NCBI GenBank assembly: GCA_009741485.1
Contig: CM019230.1
Span: 7,999,506-8,063,505 of the forward strand
Direction of reading: 5' to 3'
Length of the DNA: 64,000 bases
Source of the DNA: Malurus cyaneus samueli
Lineage: Eukaryota; Chordata; Aves; Passeriformes; Maluridae
How positions within the stretch are numbered: the first letter of the stretch is position 1; each line of letters opens with the position of its first letter. Below the pieces are notes generated by a model. The model was not told where the DNA came from, ran no database searches, and saw only the letters and a list, made by a program, of their open reading frames with translations. Shown here piece after piece: positions 48,955 to 61,600 of the stretch. The translations under genes and the position numbers were made by a program.

Positions 48955-49065
48955 CCAAAAGAGGAAAAGAAAAAAAGCATCCACATCACCGCACATAAAA
49001 AAATAGAAAAAGGCATCCACAAAAAGAGGAAATAAAAAAGAGGAAAATAAAAAAAGGCATCCACA
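48955..49065. repeat. Purine-rich repeat with three gcatccac words
   Basis: The word gcatccac recurs at 48977, 49013 and 49056, each preceded by an A/G-rich block (gaggaaataaaaaa type). Units are irregular, 36 and 43 bp. Confidence 0.75.
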
Positions 49066-49852
49066 GCCGCACTGTGACCACTGTGGTCGCGATTCTCCAG
49101 TTTACAGAAGTGGTCTCCAAACTGAGGACAAGGATGGGGGACCTTGGTGCTCTACTGCTGCTGGTTTAAATTCAAAAATCAAGAGTCTCAGCCCCACTTC
49201 ACCATTTGTGAAAGGTGAAAAGTATTGATTCCATGCAAACACAAGTCAGATAACATGGACATTAATGAACCTTGCACAGCTCAGAACTGACACCTCCCTG
49301 GTTGTCCTGGCATCAGCCTGCCCAGCTGGAATCATGAATCAGGAAAGGAATTAAATACTCATAGATCTGATGTTAGTGCTCTGTTACAAACAGTTAAACT
49401 ATTACCAAAATCTGCCAGCTCAGAGTGTCACCTCCCTGGGACATTTCTGGGCTTTGCCCCCAGGACCCTGGGGTGTCCCAGAGCTGTGGGACAGGGTGGG
49501 ATCTGCACTGGGTACGGGTGACAAGGGGGATTTGCCAAAGTGCAGCCCTGTGACCTAAACTGGGCTTTCACTTTGAGCTGTGATGTTGATCTGCCACTCA
49601 GGTCCCACTTCAGACATGAGGTGTCATTACCAACCATAATTTCATGTTACTTCTCATGCTTACTTCAGCCTTGGCCAAAAAAAAAAGAAAAAAATCAAAA
49701 AACCCCTGCAAACATAACTTGGGGAAGACAAACCTGTTATCCATAGTGGAAGATTTGTTTTCCTGTTTCTCATCTACCCCAGCAGGCCCAGAGCAGAAAC
49801 ATTGACACTGTTTTCTTCCCAACTCACATCTATCACTAAAATTTTACAATGT
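49066..49852. other. Unique non-coding sequence
   Basis: Nothing recognised apart from an A-rich run at about 49677-49702. Confidence 0.45.
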
Positions 49853-50001
49853 GGGTTTGATTTTGGGGTTTTATTATTATTTTGGGTGGGTTCCTTGTTG
49901 GTTTGTTTGTTTGGAGGGGAGGGTTTTTTTGTGGGGTTTTGGGTTTTTTGTTTGTTTGTTTGGTTCTTTTTGAAGTTATTTTGGGTTTATTGGGTTTTTT
50001 T
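49853..50001. repeat. G/T-rich low-complexity tract nearly devoid of C, with G-quadruplex potential
   Basis: Only three C occur in about 150 bp. G runs at 49916-49919, 49921-49923, 49933-49936 and 49941-49943 are separated by 1, 9 and 4 bases, a plausible though loose G-quadruplex motif. The complementary strand has the same A/C composition as the G-free tracts elsewhere in the window. Confidence 0.85.
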
Positions 50002-50229
50002 CCCCATTGTCCGTGGTCACTTTAACATCTTTGTTCTCTCATGAACAGCACTAATTATGACAGCAACACTTCGTGGAGTATTACCATATTTTCCAAAGGT
50101 TTTGGCTGCCTCATTGGGATTGATCTGCTCATTTGCAGCCAGGTTACAAGTATTTCCAGAGTGCACAAGGTGCCATTTCCCATTTCACTCTGCCTGGCAT
50201 ATTTCTGTCCATCTCTTACATCCTCTTAA

Positions 50230-50690
50230 AAAGCCACAAGCACACAAGTGATTTAGCTTGAGGAAAAAAATAAGTGATAAATAGCAATAAAATAGCCAGC
50301 TGCAGACATGAGATCTACAATGTGTTTGTCATTTAGATTTAATCAAAATGTTAATATGCATTAAATGGTATTTGAGAATTTCAGATGTATTTAATACGAG
50401 AGGATTTGCATATCTACCACTGAGTTTTTAATCCTTGATAAATGTGTAGAATAATCAATTATTCAATGAACATACAAGAGCTGGATGATTAAATCTCAAT
50501 TATAAAGGCAAGTCTTACCCACTCTATTTATTATGACTGTTCTCTCAGCATTGCCTAATTAAGCCATATTTGATTATGGGCTGAAAAACATTTATTGCAG
50601 ATATTGTGGCTCTGTAATTGATGTATATCTGTGGCCTGGCTGTTAAGCCCTAATAAATACATTTTAAACAGCTAATTATTTAATTAACAA
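50230..50690. promoter_or_regulatory. AT-rich candidate conserved non-coding element
   Basis: About 460 bp of balanced, non-repetitive AT-rich DNA with many regulatory-type words: ggatttgcatatc (octamer-like, near 50405), attaatat-type and TAATTA/ATTAAT cores, gctaattatttaattaac near the right end, and aattaagcc. Composition and word content are typical of vertebrate developmental enhancers, and no open frame spans it. Conservation is inferred, not shown. Confidence 0.4.
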
Positions 50691-53600
50691 CACTCTCTTC
50701 CAAGCTCATTGTAAACCATTCTGCAGCCATTCCTGACAGCAATTCAAGCCCTGGGAGCTGCTGCAGTGTTTTCTCCCCTCTCTCCACGTGCCAGCATTGT
50801 TGGGATGCTCCCAGCTCTGCTGCCAGTGCTCTGAAAAGAGACTCCACCACAGGGGTTGGGATCCACCAGTCCAAAGTGGTGTCTGCAGTGTGGATGATGA
50901 CACCTGAACTGGTTGTTTGCCTGTCACAGTCCAGGGAGAGGAACGGGCAGTAGCAGGGGATGCTGTGGTTTTGTTTGTAGCACACATCCTGCTCCTTTTA
51001 TTTATCGCTTTCTTTAAATCTCAGGCTGCCAACATCGTGCCACTCCAGCAGGTTTGGAAGCAGCCTTACAGGTTTACTTCTCCTTTGAAGACAACTGGAG
51101 GCCAGCAAGATGAAAGAACAGTTCAGTTATCATATGTCAGTCACATCTTCTGAACTTTACTTTCTCACCCTTTCCTTGAAAGGCCAACAAAACCTTCCAG
51201 GTCAAGCTATTCGTAGTCACTGCCTGGTCCATGGCACAAGAGGCTGCTCTGTGCTGGTCCCCATATCCAATTAACTCCAATTAACAAGACAGGCAGGAGC
51301 ACAAGAGCTTTGTAACTCCTCCAAGGCAGGAGCCCTTCTGCAGGAGGTTTTGGACACCACCAGGTACAGTTTAGTTTCTGCTCCCAGTTCAGGAGCTGGA
51401 GATGCTCAAATAGGAAGAGCTCCACAGTGTGCCCAAGGTTTATTTGCCCTCAGATGTGAGAATAACTTCACTTCCTTGCTGAGAACCTGGTACCAGAAGA
51501 TATAACAGAGAAGCTGAGAAAATGGAAAAGATTTGTGTGAACTCTTCCTCTATAAACTCACAGATCCACAGCAGCAGCTCCCAGACACACACACCAGGCA
51601 GGCGTGGGAGGAGATTTAATGATGCTGCTGGAGCTCAGAGCTCTGTGACTCTCTGGTAATCTTCTGCAGGGTTTGAAGATGTGCAGTTTAGGCGACAAAC
51701 TCACTGTCTTTTCCTGTGATTTAAAATGAACATTACTCTAAGTTTGCATTTCCTTCAGTTGAACTCATTCAACCTGCTCTAACTACCCAGCATTAAAAGC
51801 ACTTGCCCAGCTCATATTTTTTTCAACGTGTTTGCTAATCTGAAACAAGATGTGCTAATGCAAACCTGGTGGGATGTAATTGCAGCACACACCAACGTAA
51901 GTAGAACAAGTTAGAAGGATTTTTGCTAAGAACTACAGAAACAACTCCAAAGCTCCTCAGAGAGCCAGCAAAGTGAGTCTGCTGCCTTTCCCAGGCAGGA
52001 TTCCCCATAGCAAAGGACCTTGCAAAATACCATAATTTAATTATTCATCTGTTTATTATTGGAGAATTATCTGCTTCGGGGTTTCCTTTCGCCTAGAAGT
52101 CAGAAATGATGAAAATTTATCAAAAAAAAAGAAAAAAAAAAATCCAAAAACCTGAATGCAAAGCCTCACAGTCTACCCCAGCCAAAACCCGGGTGCTTTG
52201 GAACCAGCCTGTTCTCAGAACAGAGGAAGTTTCATTGATTTGGTACTTAGGAAACAAAAACTGGCAGCCCAATATCACAGTGTTACCCAGAGGAAGCTGT
52301 GTTTGAGTGAGCCCCAGACACTGCCACAACCACTGGGTCTCCTTTGGGCCACAAGGAGACAATCTGACCCCCTTCTGAGCCCCTGAGCATTGGGATGCTG
52401 TGACTTTCTCTTCAAATCATCCTGGTTTGCCTGCTACTGAGTGATCCTCTTCAGGAGCACTGCATGCTCCTTTGCAAAGTCATTAGAAGTAAATTATACT
52501 TATAAGTTATAAAGTAATTACAATATAAATGTAATTTTATCCCCAAACCATTTTTGACCCCACAGAACATTAAGTACCAACTTCCATCTAACAGCCTTTG
52601 ACATTTCCTTTTCCTTGAGCTATAATGAGCCTCAAAGTACCAACCCTGCTCTCCTCTCTGCTCAACCAGCCAGGCTGCTAAACTGGACCCATAAATTCCA
52701 CCCACAGCACCCTCAGTATTATCACCTTCTCATAAACTTGGGGCCATCTCTTTATGTGCCTGTCACCCAGGTCTCTTGGCAGCAAACAACACAATGGTCT
52801 TGCAGAGGATGGCAAATACCCACTGTCTCTTTAAGAGCCAGTCAGACGCTTCAAAGTCTCTGAAAAGTTGGGAAAATGTAACAAATCAAATCAAAATTGT
52901 GGGTGTGAAAACAAGTGCTGAATACTTATGGTTAAAATCTGAGTCCGAACTGGCTCAATAATTTGGTTTTTTGCAGTGCCTCAGAAAGAATTACTCGAAG
53001 GAGAATACTCCCCTGTTTTTATCCTGGGGGAGTGTTGTGGAAACAATTTCACACTGGGGCTAAATGCAGACCCTTTGGGGTAAGGCAAATATTGAATAGA
53101 AATACAGCTACCTGCATCCTCCACCCACAGCTGATGGGGACGTGGCAGGGATTCCTCTGCATTGGGATCATCTGTTTTCAGCTCTGAGCTTATTTTTCCT
53201 TGGAGGAAGAGTCAAAGCCAAAGATCTATCATTAGGACTTATCTTCAAAAGAATTTTAATGAAGCAGAAATCCTAAATGTAGAAATTAAAAAGCCTCCTG
53301 TTTTATCCCTGATATCTAAATCCTGTAGGTAACATGAAAGCCACTGAAATATTTCTAAGCCTGAATAATACAAGATGTACAGATGAGAATCTTCTTCTGA
53401 TGAATATTTTATAGGAATAGTCTCATCATGGAAGGTGGAGAGCACCTTCACTCCCACACAGGGCTGTGTACACAGGAAGCTCTGGAGACTGAGACACTAC
53501 CCAAGAGTCTAAAATTAAGAGATTTTGACATGCAAAAGTCCAACCATCAGCCTCTGTTTTCCTTTGCCATCCCTGGAGCACAAAGCCCTGATGCTCACCA

Positions 53601-54880
53601 GTGAGTGGATCAGTCTCTCCCTTCCTCCTGCTCCACGTGATGCATTTCCAGGTTCTATCATAAGAAAACCTTATTCCTACAACAGTTCATTCAGCACAAA
53701 TTGACATCAGCAATATCTCTCTCTCACAACAACCCTTTTGTGTGGCTGTATCAGCTCCACACCAGATTTATTGAGAGTCCCTCTCCCTGGGCAGAGCATC
53801 TCAGGGTCCCTGACCTGGACAAACCCCAGGATCAGCCAAGGAAAGTGCCAGATTTTCCTGGCACTCCTGGGACAGACTGAGCTGTGAGCACAGCTCAGTG
53901 TCAGCTCAGACAAGGAAATTAAACTCCAGAAGTTGTGAATGGTGCCACCAGCAGGAGCTTCAGGCACAGATCAGACAGACACTTCACTCCTGGGATGGGC
54001 TGGACCCAGACACAGATAATTATTTTGTGTGCCAGAGCTGTGCAAGTCCTTTCTAGCCCTACACTTCTCTCAGCTCCAGCCTGGTTTTCCAGCCCTAGCC
54101 CATTACTCTGCTTTAGCATCCTTCCTGATGCCTCTTCCCATGCTTTAGGAACAGTCTGTGTCTTTCTTCATTCTCTTAAAATGGCCTATTTTTAACAAGT
54201 TCCCTCCTTTCTTAATGGGTATGCCCAGAGGTGTGGCAAGCGGTGTCTAATCCGAGCATAGGAACAGCAATTAATAAAAAAAAACCCTCAAACACCACTA
54301 TGTGATCATGTTTTCCCATCAAGCACTGATGCCAATTCCTACTGCAGTATTCCCCATTTAATGTCTTTTAAATGTGCTTTCACAGAAGAAAAAAAAGGTG
54401 TTTGAGGCCACAGGGTATTAAGTGCAGATTTCCTTTTTTCAGACTGGTATTTCCTTTTCCTCTCACTCAAAGGAGAGTCAAAACAACAATCCTTCTCCTT
54501 TCTCCTCAGCTGGCCAGGCTGTTTGACAGTGCTAAAGCTGCTTGAACCACAATCTGATGCAGGAAAGTGAAGCATCTCAAAGCTAACACTTCTTGTACTC
54601 CGTAGTTTTTGAAGACACATCCTGTTTTGATGCAAAGGAAACAAAAACACACAAAAGCGTGGAGGAAGAGACCAAAAAAAAAAAAACAACAAAAAAAACC
54701 CAAAACTTCCAATTCTCACAGACTAAATTTGCTCCTGAGGAAATATGTTGCCAGTACAAGTATTAAGGAAAAGCTTCACAATGCAGAGTTGAGTTTCAGA
54801 GGCATTGCCTTTTTTATTTAAAGCCTTTCAACACCAATGAAAAGGGCATAGATGTCTAGGGGTTTGATTTAGGCCCCTCT
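50691..54880. other. Unique non-coding sequence
   Basis: No exon or transposon is recognised. 51.7-52.08 kb is AT-rich and could contain regulatory DNA. A-rich runs with interspersed C lie at 52121-52141 and 54672-54704. Confidence 0.45.
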
Positions 54881-54889
54881 TAGACAAAG

Positions 54890-55250
54890 GCCAGCCACAG
54901 AGGAGGGAAGGGCTGGCTGGGGGCAGATGCCAGCTGATAACAAGGTGAGACAGCAACTCTGTCCCACAGCAGAGCTGTAGAGAGTTGGAACATCCCCTCC
55001 TTCACTGCTGCCTGGGCTGAGAGCCCTTCCAGAGCACAGCGCCAGCTTGTTGCCTTGTAAGGCCAGTTTTTAATAATGACACAGACATGGTTAAGGGGAT
55101 AAAAGGGTTTTACCTCAGTATTTGGGATCCCAGGTGCATAATTTGATGGCAGAATGCACCACCCGTGTACAGCACGGGTACAAGTTTTATAGGTTTCAGG
55201 AATTAGCATATCTATCTAGGATTCCCCAATAAGAAACTTCACAAATGCAG
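54890..55250 (-). mobile_element. Possible LTR of an endogenous retrovirus, reverse strand
   Basis: On the minus strand the text agatatgctaattcctgaaa is followed by cctataaaacttgtaccc, which includes a TATA-box-like word, then a region ending in GC-richer sequence. This order, and the wording as I remember it, resemble avian retroviral LTRs. No matching second LTR or internal gene is seen and the ends are not defined. Confidence 0.3.
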
Positions 55251-56920
55251 TAATGTGTCCCTATTCTAATGAATCCCCCCCAGATGAGGCCAGAGCCCAG
55301 TTTACACAGGATGTTCTGGACAGAAGGCTTCACCCAAGGCTGGAGCTCGGGTTTAAGATAGCACAGGGCACACTGAGCCCTTCCTCAGGATGTTTGGTCT
55401 CTCTGCCCAGCAGAACTCCTAAACTCAGCTGGAATATCAGGCTTCAGGAATTACAATCATGTGGACTAAGGGGTACAGGGGGATGCATAGAGGGTACAGA
55501 AAGCATAAAAAGGAAAGGCAAAAATCATCAGGCATCAAGCTCAGGGCCACATTGGCTGCTGGTGTCCTGGGGACACTGGGAACATCCAGCACCTTCCTCC
55601 CCAAACCACTGAAACCTTCCCCCCCAATCCTCAGGGCAGGGCAGCACCTGCACTCCTTGCCTTCTGCAGGCAGCCTGAGGATGCAGCTCTGAATGCTGCC
55701 CACTCTTTCCAGGATGCCTCACAATTACAAATAATTCAGCCTCAAAATCCACAGCACCTGCCCATAGAGCTCCTGTTTCACATGTTTAACCACACAGAGC
55801 TGGGGCACTTCCTGAGACCAAGCATTTGCTGGAGTACGGAGGTGTTTTGTGCATCCCCATCAGCAGGAACTGGCCCAGAAACAGCTCCCTCAAGGAGGCC
55901 AAACCCAGCTCTTTTCCCTCAGTATTTCCAAATGGAGCTGTAGGACCTGCAGTTCCCAGAAGAACACACAGAAATCAACCAAGAAAACATAGCACAGAAC
56001 TCGACAATGTCTTTGTACAGCTTTTATGATACAGATTTACCTCCAACAAGACTAAAACAGCACTTAATTAAAAATCCTGGCAACTAGCTCAACCAAACCA
56101 AGCTCCTCTCTTCCTGCTCCTCTGTTTTATATCGTGGCTCCCTGAGTGCCTTAGGAAACCTCTGCTGCACCTCAGTACCTGGCGACCTAAACCGCAGGGA
56201 ACCTGGAGTGGGGAATTCTTTTCCTGCCTCCTGCTGATGTGAAATGGCCTCTATTCCCAGCTGTGTAATGTAAAAAATGTTGAGTTACATAAAGAGGATT
56301 ATATGTACAGTTGAGCACTCTTAAAAAAAAAAAATACTTTCAACAGTAAGGAATCTTTCAACCAGCAAAGGACATTTCAGAACTGATAATGTGTTGTCCA
56401 AATACTTTGTTGGTCGGTTCATATGTGACTGAAAATGAAGAACATTTCAGGAATAAATCAGCATTTTAGGAGGAACCTTGGGATGGACAACCAGCTGGGC
56501 CACCTGAGAGCTGACAGGATTCAGCAGCAGATCACGTCAGGGGGACTGGCACAGGCTGTGGGCAAAAGAACAGTGCTGAAGGAAAGTAATTGCACAGCTC
56601 TTAAAGGAACTGAGTACTGGTTAACACATTCCATCTCCAAATACTGAGCTTTTGAGTCTTGGGTTTATGCCTCAAATTGCCTAGTCCTGCAAGGAATATC
56701 CCTGCTTTCCCTATAAACCTTCAAGTGTAACTGCTAAACATCTTTGAACCCAGCAGACAGATAGCTGTGTATGTGTGACTGTGGCTTTTCCCATCCAGGA
56801 ATCAGTTTTTCAATAGCTAAAAGAGTGAATTAATCAAACAATAAAGTAATTTAAAAAAACCAAAATGGATTCTACAACAACAAAAAAAATCCCAAAACAC
56901 CACTCCACCCCTTCAATACA
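55251..56920. other. Unique non-coding sequence
   Basis: No feature is recognised apart from A-rich runs near 56323-56334 and 56852-56905. Confidence 0.45.
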
Positions 56921-56960
56921 TAAATCTTGTTTACTCTCTGTAAATCTCGTTTACTCTCTG
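56921..56960. repeat. 20-bp tandem duplication
   Basis: taaatcttgtttactctctg is followed directly by the same 20-mer with one substitution (t to c). Confidence 0.95.
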
Positions 56961-57226
56961 TCTCTTAGGCAGCTTGTTTGTTAGTACTCCAGGCTGGTGG
57001 TCCCCTCTCTTTTTTTGTCCCTGCCAGACATATGCCTCAGCTGCTGTGTGGGTGCACTTGGCTTTATATAGAATCATGAACTCCTGTCTCAGGCAGGCAC
57101 TGATCACAGCAGAGCTGGGGCACACTGCAGCTCAGAGCACCCCAGGTGCCAGTGAATTTATTCAGGATCTATACAAATGCCAATTTTTGAGGAAGGCAGC
57201 ACTGATGCCACAGGATTTGAGCATCA

Positions 57227-57302
57227 TTAACTGTATTTCTTTATGTTAACTCTATTTTTGCATGTTAACTGTATTTCTGCACTTTAACTGTGTTCCTGCA
57301 CA
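57227..57302. repeat. 19-bp tandem repeat, four copies
   Basis: Copies start with ttaac at 57227, 57246, 57265 and 57284, exactly 19 bp apart (ttaactgtatttctttatg and variants). Confidence 0.95.
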
Positions 57303-58289
57303 GCCTCCACACCAGGATAGCTGAGATACCCAGACAAGCTCTAAGATACCACATCACAAGTGATAAATTGTGGGCAGTGTACCTGAGCCCAGAAGGAAGC
57401 TGGGTCTGCAGCAGCCATGCTGCTGCTGCTGCCTGAGCTAGAAATGCACAGAGGAGAGCTGCACAGGGGGGTGGAAGGATGTCCAGATAAAGTGATCCAG
57501 TGCTGGAGCAGAGAGGCTCCGTGGGGATGCCATAAATATAATTTGTAAACTCTCCACTCTACTGTCAGAGATTCTGTTTGAGATAAACAAACCACAACAG
57601 TAGTTAAAATCTCAGATCATATCATTGGTGACTGTCAGAGCAAGACCTGATCATATCTTGTGGTGACAAAGATGTTGTTGTCACCAAACACCACGAGTCA
57701 CATGCCAAACATTCTGCTGGAAAAAATGAAGCAAAATCAGGAGTCGCTTTCTCTTACATCTTTGTGTTAGAAAGTAGATGAGGTTTACTCATCAAAAAAT
57801 CAAATCTTTTAAATGTGAGGTAATGACAGTGGTGCCAGCTCATCATTGAACAGGTTTGATTGTCACATCACCCTTTCTGTCACTCCATGCAACAACAGAA
57901 TAGAAATATGAGGGATGTGTTTATGTCAGTGGGATGGAATGAAAACTGCTTTACTGCCTGACTCAACAGCCTTGGTCCAGGGACACCAGCTACTCAGAGC
58001 CTCAACTTCTCTTCTTAAAAGTGGAAAAAGCAGAAGGTGGAGCTAATCCGTGAATGCACAATGCTTGGAGCAGATCTAACCCTGTTCACACCCAGTCATG
58101 GCCAGCAGGACTGCAGCTCTGCCCTGGCTGCTGGAGCCACAGGAGCTGAGGGCAGCTATGGAAAACCTGGGAGACACATCCCTGTGCTCACAAAATTCCT
58201 GACTGTGCCTGACCACTGTGCCAACAACCATTCTGCCAACACCAGCTGCTCTGGGGCTGGCAGGGAGTGAGAGAGGGGCCACAGGCAGC
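57303..58289. other. Unique non-coding sequence
   Basis: Nothing recognised. Confidence 0.45.
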
Positions 58290-58640
58290 TGGAACACAGA
58301 GCAGGGTGTGGCAGTGACATTGAGGGATCCTGGGGCACAGCAGGTGTAACACAGAGCACAATGTGGCAGTGACATTGAGGGAACTGAGGGGCACTGGAAA
58401 GTGGAACACAGAGCACAATGTGGCAGTGACATTGAGGGAACTGAGGGGCACTGGAAGGTGGAACACAGAGCACAATGTGGCAGTGACATTGAGGGNTGGA
58501 ACACAGAGCACAATGTGACAGTGACATTGAGGGAACTGAGGGGCACTGGAAGGTGGAACACAGAGCACAATGTGGCAGTGACATTGAGGGAGCTGAGGGG
58601 CACTGGCAGCCTGAACCCAGAGCAGGATGTGGCAGTGACA
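58290..58640. repeat. 57-bp minisatellite, about seven units, interrupted by an N
   Basis: The word aacacag, or a close variant, starts units at 58293, 58348, 58405, 58462, 58500, 58557 and 58614. Spacing is 55, 57, 57, 38, 57 and 57 bp. The short 38-bp unit contains the only N of the window (58496), so about 19 bp, or one or more whole units, are missing in the assembly. Because 57 is divisible by three, frames stay open on both strands with a 19-residue repeat; no gene is implied. Confidence 0.95.
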
Positions 58641-61600
58641 CAGGGACCCCTGCACTGGCAGTGGCAGCTCAGAGGAGGACAGCGAGGCTGTTTTTGGGGG
58701 TGATGTTTGCAGAAGCATTGCTACAGCCCTGCTGAGTACACAGCAAACACTGGCTCGTGCCAGAACGTGCTCACGGGTCCCTCTCTCAGGATGGGGACAG
58801 GCCAGACCGCAGAGCAGCCCCTCTGTTGCATTTCTAAACATAAATAGCACCCCAGGCCCCCCTGCAGCAGTCAGGCTTTGCTGTCTCCACCGCAAAACCA
58901 CATTTTTTGTCTTGAGACATGCGAGCAGCCCAAAATAAGCAAGCTGTTAAAAACATGCTATTAAGGAATGTAATTACCTCTATTATTAATATTTCTGCCT
59001 GTCTTTTGGTTCCATCCAAGTGATGCCCCCAGGTCTGAGCATTAGGACTCACCATGGAATAGCAAGAGTGGAAGAGCAGCCCTTCTCTGCTTTCAGCCAA
59101 GCCCTCTCAGACAATTTTCAAACTCACCATGTGAGATTTACCAACAAAAGCACCAGGAGGACAACAGCCATCCTTTCAATGATGGACCCCTTCTGGTTCA
59201 CCCAATCTCAGACAAGTCTAAAAGTTGGGGCTGTTTATTTGAGTCTCTGTGAGTTCTAAGCTAGGAACTCTATTTCTTCTTTTGGCTAGCACAGAAGTAT
59301 AATGATCTATTTTTGCATGCTACAACTTTATTTACAAAACATCCTTGCAAGAAGGAGCACCTGGCCCCCTGTGTGTGCTCTCTGTGGAAGGACTGTTATT
59401 AATTTTACCCTTGACAGTGATGAGGAACTGTAGTTTCTTTACCTGCAGTGTGCACACACACATGAACAATTTATTTTTTGAAACCTTGAGCATTTTAGGG
59501 GTTTTTTAATGAAGTAAAAAGTTTTGACTCCAAAAACTGTTAGAGTTTAGGCACTGACTGACATCACTTTGAAGAGACTTCCTAGAAAAGCTTCCACTGT
59601 GAACGTCAGAATGTATGAAAATGAGAGTAGCAGAGAAATCCATCATGATGGTACAGAGCTTCTTCAGTGGTCTTGTTTCTCAGAAATATGGGCATTTGTG
59701 CAAAGTGCCATTTCTACATTGTGGCTTTAAATGTCATTCACCCACAAACTTGCTGCCAATTATATCTCTGAGCAGAGATAATAGAATGGAAACCACTCCT
59801 AAGGCAGTGAACCGGCCTAGGTGATTTCTCAGAAAACTTGTCTCTGAGTTGTAATGCAACACGTATAGGGACAGAGACCCCAAAAACCAAGTCTCTCTTT
59901 TTTTTTCTTTCCTGTCAGAGCAGAGTAATAATTCAACCATCTGAGGATGAAATGGTTACTACCATTGGTAAAGCATCACTTGTACAAGGACCCCCAGAAT
60001 AAGATTTTACAATTCGGGTAAGTAGATGGACCAAATGTCTCAAGGCGTCATGAACTGCAGAGAGGAATGAAATTAAAGGCTTTCTTCGAGAGTTACTAAT
60101 TACTAATTACTGGCACTAATTCACAGAAAGAATGAGAGAGCATCTTCCCCTTGGCATGTGCAGTGTTTAGGTATTATTCCCATTAGAGACAGGGAGTGTA
60201 GCAGAGCATTTCTAATATCTCCTGTGGAAATCTGTGGAGCCATGGATGTGTTCTCCACAGAGAGTTTCAGACATGTGCCAGTCAGTTGGTGCAGTCAAAT
60301 ACCACCCAAAAGCAAAAGAATTGTTCTTGTGAAAGGGGAATCAGCACCATCCAAAGAGTTCATCCAGCTCTACCAAGAGTTAATTACACAAAGTGGAGTC
60401 ACCTCCCATCCACAACTGGACAGAAAATCTGCTTGTACCTGACAGATGGTGACAACACTGTACAATTTTAGTGTTAGGACAAAATGGTTTATTCCCTTCA
60501 ATCACTATGGTTATTTTATTTTGATTTCTCAAATGAAAAAATTACATGAGATTCTTGTAGAAAAGGCAGGATGCTCTGGCTAAATGAGAGTGTAATGTAT
60601 TATTAGTGATTTACTAAAAAGGAAATTAGAACTTTTTTGAGACTTCAAATGAAATTGGAAAGACTTCTTGCATGTTGCACCTAACCAGTACCCAGTCATT
60701 ACCAAAGGATTTAAAATGGTGTGGAAAACCATGCAAAACAACATAAATACTGCTAAATTTATATGACAAGCAATAAAAGAAGTCATTAACTAATGCAGGA
60801 GCATATTAACAAAATAAGTCAGATTAAAGAAATGGCACCAATGAAGCTTTTTCAGCACCTCAAAGCTCAAAGCTGTGAGAAAACCAAATCTGTGAACTAC
60901 CGAAAAAAACCCCTGCATGTTTTTTACTTAATTGTAAACTGCTAATGTATTTCAATTTGAGTGTTATAAAGCATTCAAAAAGAAACTAAATGTTTTGGAA
61001 AACAAGGGCTTACAAAAACTTGCATACCATGAGTGGAAATAGTTTTTTCAATGCAGAGACCTTGAGAGATCAGCAGTTGATGGCTTGTCTTCAGCAGAAC
61101 CAGCAGTGCTGGGCATGTTTTGGTCAGATTCTCTGTGTTCTGTAACAGAATGTGTCCTGCATGAGTTATTGGATGGGAAAAGAGGCAGAAGCAGCAATAG
61201 GTGGGAGAAAGTGGTTCCAGACAACATTCCCAGTGTAGATTTTGGACATAGATACTTAGCACTGACAGCTGCTAGGAGCACATGAACAGTGGATTGCAGG
61301 GTAGTCAGTGGAGACTTTCCAGTGTCCTACAACGTGCCACAAGAGCAGAACCTACTTCTCTCCTGTATCCTGACCCCCTGCAGAACCTTTTGTGGCTCAA
61401 ACTTGGCTTATCAGCCTCCTTGGCACCTGAGTTCAGGCACGTCCTTGTCAGACACACCTGAGTCAAGGGGTTAAAATGCTTTTCCCAGCTGAATTTTTCC
61501 TGAGTCTACAGACTCCACCAGCACTTGTCTACACATGCTGGCTGATTTCTCTAGCTTTGAGAATAACCAGAATTATTTCTGATGAGCCCTTCCCAGGCCA

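Noticed and set aside
58290..58640. Gene for a repetitive 19-residue-repeat protein
   Set aside because: The frame is open on both strands only because the period is 57 bp; the array is broken by an N and lacks gene signals.
60158..60442. 94-codon forward frame, considered as a possible old retroviral coding remnant
   Set aside because: No retroviral motif was found and no LTR is near.
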